From PALSA-612 sp963791225 (GTDB lineage: Bacteria > Actinomycetota > Thermoleophilia > Gaiellales > Gaiellaceae): DNA of 64,000 bases. The stretch covers positions 62,001-126,000 of the forward strand of contig CAWBRV010000002.1 of the NCBI GenBank assembly GCA_963791225.1, in the 5' to 3' direction. This document shows, piece by piece, positions 35,146-43,289 of the stretch (within the stretch, counting starts at the first letter, position 1; each line of letters begins with the position of its first letter). The position numbers were made by a program, and so were the translations under genes. The notes below the pieces were generated by a model, which worked only from the letters and a program-made list of their open reading frames with translations, was not told where the DNA came from and searched no databases.

Positions 35146-36699
35146 TCAGCCGCCCAGGCGCCCGAGCAGGTGATCGCCGACCCGCAGTGAGTTGGCCATC
35201 GCCGTCAGCGCAGGGTTGACGGCGCCGATGCTCGGAAAGACGCTCGTGTCGACGACGTACAGGTTGTCGAGCTCGTGGGCGCGGCAGTCCACGTTCAGCG
35301 CCGACGTCGCGGGATCGCTGCCGAACCGGCACGTGCCCGCCTGGTGCGCGACACCTGCGACTGGGATCTCGTTCTTCATGTAGGCGAAGCGCTTGATCAG
35401 GTGGCCCTCGTTCATGTCCAGCTTGCCGAGCAGCGACCGGAGCTTGTCGTAGAGCTTCTGCTTGGGGACGTCGTTCGTCGGCGTGTACGCGAGCGTGAGC
35501 TTGCCGTCGCGATCCACGGTCACGCGGTTCTCGGGCATGGGCAGGTCCTCGGTCGAGAGCCAGAAGTCGATCGCGTGGCGGGCAATCCGCTCGAGCGTCC
35601 AGTGCGGCGCCAGCTTCGTCTCGGTGGGCTTCTCACCGCGGAACATCGGCTCCTGCGACTTGCCGACCATCTGGATGTTCCCGAGCGGGAACTCGTCCTC
35701 GTCCGAGCCGAAGTAGAAGTCGTTGAGCCCGAGCGTCTTCTGGAAGACCGTCGGGTTCTCCTCGCGGGACAGCGCCAGCACGGCCTGGCTCGCGTGGAAC
35801 ATGTAGTTGCGCCCAACCTGGTCGGAGCCGTTCGCCAGGCCGTTCGGGTGCTTGTCGCTCGCCGACGTGAGCAGCAGCCTGGCGGTGTTGGCCGCGCCGC
35901 AGGCGAGCACGACGATGTCGGCCGAGAAGCTCACGGTCTCGCCGCCGTGCTCGACCACGACCTCCGTGACGGCTGTGCCCGCGTCGTTGGTGCCGAGTCT
36001 CGTCGCCTTCGCGTTCGTCAGCAGCGTGACGTTGTCGTGCTCGAGCGCGGGCCGCACGCCGAACACCTCCGCGTCGGACTTGCCGTGGACGGCGCAGGGG
36101 AAGCCGTCGCAGTTCATGCAGCGCACGCAGGGGCTGTACGGCATGTTGTCCTCGAGGAGGCGGATCCCGCACGGTGCGTGGAACGGGTGGTGGCCGGCCC
36201 GCTCGAGGTCGTCCGAGAGCTGCTGGATGCGCGGCTCGTGCGAGACGGCCGGGAACGGGTACGGCGCGCTCGCAGGCGGCTCGGTCGGATCCTCGCCGCG
36301 CGCGCCGTGCACCTGGTAGAGCTGCTCGGCCAGTGTGTAGTAGGGCTCGAGCTCGTCATAGGTGATCGGCCACGCGGGCGAGATGCCGTCGTGGTGGCGG
36401 AGCTCGCCGAAGTCCTCCTTGCGGAGCCGGTAGAGCGCGGCGCCGTAGAGCTTCGTCGCCCCGCCGACGAAGTAGTGGATCTGCGGCTGGAACGGCTTGC
36501 CCTTCGGGTCGTACCAGGTGTCCGGCGAGACGTAGCGGTTGTCCGCGAACACGTCCTGCGCGAGCCAGTTCTGGGGCTCACGCGGCAGCCAGTCGCCTCG
36601 TTCGAGCAGCAGGATCCGCTTCCCGGACGGGGCCAGGTGGCGGGCGAGCGTGCCGCCGCCGGCCCCGGTCCCGACGATGATCACGTCATATGCGTCCAC
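35146..36699 (-). CDS. GMC oxidoreductase with a four-cysteine cluster
   Basis: 517 residues. FAD Rossmann motif YDVIIVGTGAGGGTLARHL at the N-terminus; catalytic His in VAHQAGTCRFG and the FAD/ribityl contact IGAVNPALTAMANS at the C-terminus; so a flavin-dependent alcohol/sugar oxidoreductase. Residues about 185-200 (SPCVRCMNCDGFPCAV) hold Cys-x2-Cys-x2-Cys-x4-Cys, unusual in GMC enzymes and suggestive of an iron-sulphur or zinc site. Preceded by AGGAGGA at the GTG 36699. Last gene of a six-gene run with zwf, NDH-2 and glucosidases, so sugar oxidation feeding the respiratory chain is a reasonable reading. Convergent with cydC. Confidence 0.88.
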   Translation of the reverse strand: MDAYDVIIVGTGAGGGTLARHLAPSGKRILLLERGDWLPREPQNWLAQDVFADNRYVSPDTWYDPKGKPFQPQIHYFVGGATKLYGAALYRLRKEDFGELRHHDGISPAWPITYDELEPYYTLAEQLYQVHGARGEDPTEPPASAPYPFPAVSHEPRIQQLSDDLERAGHHPFHAPCGIRLLEDNMPYSPCVRCMNCDGFPCAVHGKSDAEVFGVRPALEHDNVTLLTNAKATRLGTNDAGTAVTEVVVEHGGETVSFSADIVVLACGAANTARLLLTSASDKHPNGLANGSDQVGRNYMFHASQAVLALSREENPTVFQKTLGLNDFYFGSDEDEFPLGNIQMVGKSQEPMFRGEKPTETKLAPHWTLERIARHAIDFWLSTEDLPMPENRVTVDRDGKLTLAYTPTNDVPKQKLYDKLRSLLGKLDMNEGHLIKRFAYMKNEIPVAGVAHQAGTCRFGSDPATSALNVDCRAHELDNLYVVDTSVFPSIGAVNPALTAMANSLRVGDHLLGRLGG

Positions 36700-36718
36700 C
36701 GTTCCTCCTCAGCCTCGG

Positions 36719-38615
36719 TCAGTACTGCTTGAGCAGTTCGGGGATCATGATTCGGGCTGCCGCCTCGATCAGCGCCAGATGCGAGAACGCCTGCGGGAAG
36801 TTCCCAAGATGGTGCCCGGTCTCGACGTCGAACTCCTCGGCGTAGAGCCCGAGCGGCGACGCGATCCGAAGCAGCCGCTCCATCATGTCCCGGGCCCGCT
36901 GCAACTCGCCCACGATCGCGAGGCCGGAGACGAGCCAGAACGAGCAGATCAGGAAGGTTCCCTCCTTGCCGGAGAGGCCGTCGTCGGTCTCGTCGGTGCG
37001 GTAGCGCAGGACGAACCCGTCCTCGGTGAGCTCCTCGGCGATCGCGAGGACACTGTTTCGCAGGCGCTCGTCGTCGGCCGGCAAGAACCCGAAGATCGCG
37101 GCGAGGAGCGTCGAGGCGTCGAGCGACTCCGTCTCGTAGTGCTGGCGGAGGACACCGCGGTCGCTGAGACCGTGCGCGAGGATGTCCGCATGGATCTCGT
37201 CGGCGGTCGCCTGCCACTGCGCCGCCGATTCCGGGTCGCTGCGGATCTCCGCGAGCTTCGCCGCGCGGTCCAGCGCGACCCAGCACATCAACTTCGACGA
37301 AACGTAGTGCTGCGGCTTGCCTCTCGCCTCCCAGATCCCCTGGTCGGGCTCGCCGCCAGACCGCCGTCGCGCAGGCGGCCTGAGCCTGGACGATGGGCCA
37401 GAGTCGCGCCGGAAGCCGCTCGCTGCGCCGCGTGTGCAGCAGGATCGAGTCGAGCACGGCGCCGAACACATCGTTCTGGCGCTGGTCGAAGGCGCCGTTG
37501 CCGAGGCGAACCGGCCGCGCGCCCGCGTAGCCCGACAGGTCGTCACGCGTCGATTCGGTCAGGTCGCGACGGCCGTCGATGCCGTACATGATCTGGAGCC
37601 CACCGTCCTCGTTCGGCTCGAGGTCGGCGACGAACTGCATGAACTCGTCGGCCTCCCAGTCGAGGTTGAGGTAGTGCAGCGCCTGCAGCGTGAAGGTCGT
37701 GTCGCGCATCCACGTGTAGCGGTAGTCCCAGTTGCGCTCGCCCCCGGGCGTCTCGGGCAGCGACGTCGTCAGCGCCGCGACCGTGGCGCCGGTCGGCATG
37801 TAGGTGAGGCCCTTGATCGCGAGCGCCGAGCGCTGGATCGGGTCGCGCCAGCGGTGATCGGGGACGCGGGCTTCGTCGAGCCAGCGGCGCCAGAAGCGGA
37901 TCGTCGCCGCGATTCTGGCCTCCGCGTCGTCCGCGTCGGCGGGCGCCTTGAGCTGCTCGGCCCACGACAGGGCGCAGTAGGCCGTGTCGCCCGCCTCGAG
38001 CACGTGCCGGGCACGAGCGCGGTTGCCCTCGATTCCGAGCTGGAGATCGGTGACGAGACGGATCGTCTGGCCGGCGCCACTCGCGTCGGCAGCGTGGCGG
38101 GAGCCCTCGGCGAGCGACCACTCCGCCGGCGTCCTGCCGTAGTCGAACGCCGGCTCGCAGACGAGCTCGACCTCGACGCGCCCATCGACGCATTCGACCG
38201 TTCGCACCAGCATGTGCTCGGCGTCGTCGTCGGCCGGCGGCCGTGAGTGCGGAGTGATCTCGTCCTCGTGGTCGGTCGGGCCCATCGTCAACGCGTCATG
38301 CACGACGAGCCAGCCGCCCGGCGTCTTCCAGGTCGTCACGAGCACGTTCGTTCCCGGCTCGTAGGCCCTCGCTGTCGGATGGTTGATCCCGAACGGTCCG
38401 AACCGGAAGGCGCCGGCCTCGCGGTCGAGCAAGCTGCCGAACACGCTCGGCGCGTCGAAGGAGGGAACACACAGCCAGTCGATCGCTCCGTCGGGGGCGA
38501 CCAGCGCGCCGGTGTGGCAATTGGACAGGAACGCGTAGTCGGCGATCGGCGGGAACGGCGAGGGGGCTGCCGCGCTCTGCGGCTTCGGCTGAGCGGATCG
38601 AGCGGCGGAGCTCAT
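36719..38615 (-). CDS. GH15 glucoamylase/trehalase family protein (frameshifted)
   Basis: About 632 residues when one extra base near 37353 is ignored (length 3n+1). The N-terminal super-sandwich domain starts PFPPIADYAFLSNCHTGALV; the (alpha/alpha)6 barrel has NWDYRYTWMRDTTFTLQAL, then after the shift DQGIWEARGKPQHYVSSKLM with the catalytic-acid Glu and AEEFDVETGHHLGNFPQA with the base Glu. This family releases glucose from alpha-glucans or hydrolyses trehalose. ATG 38615 overlaps the zwf stop (ATGA). Part of a carbohydrate operon. Confidence 0.88.
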
Positions 38616-39993
38616 GATGCGATCCAGGGCTCGTGCCACCGGCCGTGGCCACCGACCAGCGCGTCGGCCTCTTCGGGCCCCCACGAGCCCTGGGCGTAGA
38701 CGTGGACGGGCGCCGGCGCGTCGAGCAGCGGCTGCATCACCCGCCACGTCTCCTCGACGCCGTCCTGGCGGGTGAAGCGCGTGCTGTCGCCGACCATCGC
38801 CGCGTGGAGCAGCACCTCGTACGGCGTCGCTCCCTCGCCGCCCTGCTGCGAGAACTCCATGTCGAGCTCGATCGATCCCGGCCCGTCCGCCCGGTGTGCC
38901 TCGACGACGAGCCTGATCCCGGTCGTCGGGTCGAGCTTGACGACGAGCTGGTTCGGCTCCGCGGCGTGTCCGAACGCCGCGAATCCCAGGCGGGGTGGAT
39001 GCTTGAAGACGAGGCGGAGCTCGGTCTGCGTCACCGGCAGGCGCTTCCCCGTGCGGATGAAGAACGGGACGCCCGCCCACCGCCAGTTCTCGATCTCGAG
39101 ACGCAACGCCGCATACGTCTCGGTGGTCGAGCCGGCTGCGACACCGTCGATTCCGAGATAGCCGTCGTACTGGCCGCGCACGTAGTGGGCAGGGTCGGCC
39201 TCGACGACGGCGCGGAAGAGAGCGACCTGCGCGTCCTTGATCGTTGCCGGGTCGCCCCGCGCGGGCGCCTCCATCGCTGCCAGCGCCGACCACCTGCATG
39301 AGGTGGTTGACGACGACGTCGCGCAGCGCTCCGACCGGGTCGTAGAAGTGGCCGCGGTCCTCGACGCCGAAGTCCTCGGCCATCGTGATCTGCACGGACG
39401 CGATGTGGTTCCGGTTCCAGACCGGCTCGAGCAGCGAGTTCGCGAACCGGAGGTAGATGATCTCGTCGAGGCCCATCTTCCCCAGGTAGTGGTCGATCCG
39501 GTAGAGCTGCGACTCGTCGATGTACTGGTGAAGCTCGTCGGCGAGCTCGTGGGCGGACGCGCGGTCGTGGCCGAACGGCTTCTCGACGACGATTCGGGCC
39601 GTCTTCGTCAGTCCGGCCTCGGCGAGCCCCTTGATGACCGTGCCGAACAGGAACGGCGGGATCTCGAGGTAGAAGACCGGCCGCTTCGCGCCGCCGATCG
39701 CCTTCCCGACGCGCTCGTACGTCGCGGCGTCGCCGAAGTCTCCCTGCACGTAGGAGAGCCGCGTCGGCAAGGCGCTTGAAGACGTCCTCGTCGAGCTGCT
39801 CACCGGTCCCGACGATCGACTCACGCGCGCGTTCGACGAGCTGGTCGACCGTCCAGTCGTCGACCGCGACGCCGACGATCGGGCAGTCGAGCAGGCCGCG
39901 GCGCTCGAGCCGGTAGAGCGATCGGAAGGTCATCACCTTCGCGAGGTCGCCGGTGATCCCGAAGGCCACGAACACGTCGGCGCTCGTCGTCAT
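38612..39993 (-). CDS. zwf: Glucose-6-phosphate dehydrogenase (two frameshifts)
   Basis: About 460 residues after two +1 corrections, near 39775 (LADRLSYVQGDF expected) and 39285 (MQVVALAAMEAP expected); the length is 3n+2. N-terminal NADP Rossmann start FVAFGITGDLAKVMTFRSLY, active-site RIDHYLGK with His, and a C-terminal SWGPEEADALV. It oxidises glucose-6-phosphate and makes NADPH. It lies between the GH15 gene and NDH-2. Shorter than the 490-510 residue enteric enzyme, as in several actinobacterial paralogues. Confidence 0.9.
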
Positions 39994-40029
39994 CTCCTGT
40001 CTCCCTTCGTGTCGTTCACGGCTGACGCC

Positions 40030-41295
40030 TCAGTCGGGCTTCTCGTCGGCGTTGACGGAGATGCGGGCGGTGCGTTCGTGGGTGAAGCCGGCCCAGATCC
40101 AGTCGAGCACCGCCTTGGTCCGGTCCTCGCCGGTGGAGAGCAGCGCCAGGTGGACGGACCCCCAGGCGAGGAAGGCCATGCGGCCCTTCATCGTGTGCCC
40201 GCCGCGACTGCATCACCGCCGCGCCGCGGCCGATCGTCGCCATCGTGCCCTTGTCGTGGTAGGCGAACGGCTCCGTCTCCTTTCCCTCGACGAGCCGGGC
40301 GATGTTCTCGCCGGCGTGCTCGCCCGACTGGAGCGCGACCGAGCCGAGCTGCGGCAGCACCTGCTTCGTCTTCGGGTCGGTGATCGCGGCGATGTCGCCG
40401 ACGGCGAACACCTCCGGATGGCCGTCCAGGCTCAGGTCAGGCCCGACCGGAACGCGGTCGCCTCGCTCGAGCTCGACGCCGAGCGTCTTGACGATCGGAT
40501 GCGCCAGCAGGCCCGCGCCCCAGACGAGCGTGTGCGCCTTGATCACCTCCCCGGACTTGAGCGTCACACGGGTCGGCGCGATCGAGGAAACCACCTCGCC
40601 GACCAGGATCTCGACGCTGCGCTTCTCGAGCGCGCCGCTTCGCGTAGGTCTGGATGTCCTTCTTGAACATCGAGAAGAGGGCCGGCCCGGCCTCGACGAG
40701 GACGATCCGCGCCTGCTCCTGCGGCACGTTCGGGTAGTCCTTGTCGAAGTCGTTCCGGTACAGCTCCGCGAGCGCGCCGGCGCTCTCGATCCCGGTCGGG
40801 CCGCCGCCGACGACGACCACGTTGAGCGCGCCGTCGTCGACGAGATCAGGGATCCCTGTCGGCGGCCTCCCAGCGCTCGAGCACGTGCTCCTTGAGCCGC
40901 ACGGCGTCGGCGAGCGTGTACATGGGGAACGCGTGCTCGGCGGCGCCTTCGGTGCCGAAGAAGTTGACCTGCGCCCCGAGCGCCAGCACGAGCTAGTCGT
41001 ACGTGAGCGGCTTCATCTGCGCGAACTGCACCTCGCGCTTGGCGAGATCGATCGCCGTCGCCGTCGCCTCGTGGACGGCGACGTTCGGCTGCTCGTGGAA
41101 CAGGTCACGCAGCGGATGGGCGACCGCCGAGTTCTCGAGCAGATCGGTGGCGACCTGGTACAGCATCGGCTGGAAGGTGTGGTAGTCGTGCTTGTCGACG
41201 AGCACGACGTCGACGTCGGCACCCTTCAGCTTGCGGGCGGCGCCGATGCCCGCGAAGCCTCCGCCCAGGATCAAGACGCGCGAACGTTCCCCCAT
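40030..41295 (-). CDS. ndh: Type II NADH dehydrogenase (three frameshifts, one in-frame stop)
   Basis: About 420 residues once three extra bases (near 40855, 40635 and 40205) are skipped and the TAG at 40995-40993 is read as TAC (family LTYDYLVLALGAQ). Two Rossmann motifs: RVLILGGGFAGIGAARKL and NVVVVGGGPTGIESAGALAE; the flavin-site segment HPEVFAVGDIAAI is also intact. NDH-2 oxidises NADH and reduces quinone without pumping protons. ATG 41295 (MGERSRVLILGG) preferred; an ATG at 41331 would add 12 residues. The length is 3n because three shifts add up. The many lesions suggest either sequence error or a pseudogene. Confidence 0.8.
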
Positions 41296-41354
41296 GCGGG
41301 CAGCCTGCTGAACGGGGACGAACGTCGGCATCGCACAGAAGGGATGAAAGGACG

Positions 41355-43289
41355 TCAGCGACCGTCGTGGGCGAGGCTCTCCGCCCGGCGGGTCCGCAGC
41401 ACCTCGGCGACTGACCAGGCCTGGAACGGGCAGCCGGTGGCGCCGTGCGGCGGGTCTCCGTCCGCGGTCTCGGAGATCGAGCCGAGGCCCCATTCGCCGA
41501 GGTGCGCCTCGAGGCCGTCGAGGAGCCCGCCGACCGGGATGCCGGCGCGGACCGACGCGTCGACGTACGGCCCGAGCAGCCACGGCCAGACGGTGCCCTG
41601 GTGATAGGCGGCGTCGCGCTCGGCCGGCGAGCCCCGGTGCTGCGGCCGGTAGCGCGGATCGTCCGGTGCGAGCGAGCGAAGGCCGATCGGGGTGAGCAGC
41701 GACCGGCAGGCCGCGACGATGCTCCGCGCTGCCGGGTTGGCCGCGCCGTCGAGGAACGGCCCGCGCGGCAGGGAGACCGCCAGCAACTGGTTCGGGCGCA
41801 CCGAGGCATCGTCGCCACCGGGCCCGTCGATCACGTCGAGCGCGCCGAGTCCGTCTGCACGCAGGAAGCGCGCGAGGAACGATTCGCGCGCGCTGTCGGC
41901 GAGGGCGGACCACCGGTGGCGCGAGTCGGCACCCGGCGCGAGCCGGCTCGCCACCTCGAGCGTCTCGATCCAGAGCGCGTTGACCTCGACCGGCTTGCCC
42001 GCGCGCGGCGTGACGGGCACGCCGTCGATACGGGCGTCCATCCAGGTGAGGGCCCAGCCGTCGGCCCCCTGGCGCAAGAGACCGTCGACCGGGTCGATCC
42101 CGATCCCGAAGCGGGTGCCGGCGACGTGGCGCTCGACGATCCGGTCGACGACGTACCCGAGTTCCCCGCCCAGGTCGTCGTCCCCGGTGATCGCGACATG
42201 CCGGTCGAGGGCATGGACGAACCACAACGTCCCGTCCACGGTGTTGTACTCGAGCAAGCCGGTGTCGGCGGTGTTCGCGAGCATTCCTTCCGAAAGGGTC
42301 GCGGCCGTGGTGCGCAGGACCTCCCGTCCCTCGTCCCAGCGGTTGGGGCTGAGGTAGAGGCCCTCGTACGAGGTCAACAGGTCGCGCGACCATTCGCCGA
42401 ACCACGGGTAGCCGGCGACGGCCGTCGGTCGTCCCGTCGTCTCGATCACGAACTGGTCGGCGGCGAGCACGAGCTGAGCATCGATCTCGTCTGTCGCGCC
42501 CGCCCGCCGGAGCAGCTCGTCGGCCCGCGTTCGCGCCGCCGCGACGATCGCGGTTGCCGCCGGGAGCGTCCCGTCGAACGGAGCCGCAGCCGCGGTCAGC
42601 TCGTGACAGTCGCCGGGCACGAGGTCGACGGCGAACGTGCCCGCCGCCCAGACGTCCTCGCGGTCGTTCAGGCCGCGCGCAGCCTCCTCTCGTGCGCGGA
42701 CCCCGCGGTACCACTCGCCTCCCACAGCCCAGCCTGCGCCAGCAACCCGGTAGGCGCCCTCGAACACGAATCCGTCGACCGTCGACGCGACCGCCGGCGC
42801 GCCGTTCGCGAACCGCTCGCCGTGCACGCTTCGCCACGTGCAGAGCGGCGTCAGCTCGAGCCGCACCGGCCGGTCGGCGCGGAGCAGCCGGTGCACGACC
42901 CCGACGGCGGGCCGGCCGGCCGTCATCGCGAGCTCCCGTTCGACGACGATCTCACCGACCTGCCAGCGCCAGCGGGGGACGCCGCGGTCGAGCTCGAACG
43001 TGGCGAGCAGCTCGTGTCCCCGTGGATCGACGGTCCCGCCGGCCCATTCGTCCGTGCCGAGCCGGTGGCGGGCGTCGCCCACGACCAGCACGGGCTCGAG
43101 CGCGACCAGCCCGAGCATGCGGCTTCCCGGCCCGTCGACGGCGACGGCGAGCAGACCGTGGTAGCGGCGCGTGCGGAGTCCCGCGACCGTGCCCATCGCA
43201 TAGCCGCCCACACCGTCCGCCACGAGCCATTCCCGCTTCGACGCCTCTTCGAGCGTGCCGCAGCCCTGAGGGCCGAAGCCGATGGTCAC
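41355..43289 (-). CDS. Amylo-alpha-1,6-glucosidase / glycogen debranching family protein
   Basis: 644 residues. N-terminal domain begins EWLVADGVGGYAMGTVAGLR with TRRYHGLLAVAVDGPG; the C-terminal GDE_C barrel contains VAGYPWFGEWSRDLLTSYEG, EYNTVDGTLWFVHALDRH, TWMDARIDGVPVTPRAGKPV and YHQGTVWPWLLGPYVDA with the catalytic acids of that fold. It removes alpha-1,6 branches or similar glucosyl units. GTG start overlaps the GH63 stop (GTGA), so translation is coupled to the upstream gene; NDH-2 starts 59 bp downstream. Confidence 0.9.
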   Translation of the reverse strand: MTIGFGPQGCGTLEEASKREWLVADGVGGYAMGTVAGLRTRRYHGLLAVAVDGPGSRMLGLVALEPVLVVGDARHRLGTDEWAGGTVDPRGHELLATFELDRGVPRWRWQVGEIVVERELAMTAGRPAVGVVHRLLRADRPVRLELTPLCTWRSVHGERFANGAPAVASTVDGFVFEGAYRVAGAGWAVGGEWYRGVRAREEAARGLNDREDVWAAGTFAVDLVPGDCHELTAAAAPFDGTLPAATAIVAAARTRADELLRRAGATDEIDAQLVLAADQFVIETTGRPTAVAGYPWFGEWSRDLLTSYEGLYLSPNRWDEGREVLRTTAATLSEGMLANTADTGLLEYNTVDGTLWFVHALDRHVAITGDDDLGGELGYVVDRIVERHVAGTRFGIGIDPVDGLLRQGADGWALTWMDARIDGVPVTPRAGKPVEVNALWIETLEVASRLAPGADSRHRWSALADSARESFLARFLRADGLGALDVIDGPGGDDASVRPNQLLAVSLPRGPFLDGAANPAARSIVAACRSLLTPIGLRSLAPDDPRYRPQHRGSPAERDAAYHQGTVWPWLLGPYVDASVRAGIPVGGLLDGLEAHLGEWGLGSISETADGDPPHGATGCPFQAWSVAEVLRTRRAESLAHDGR

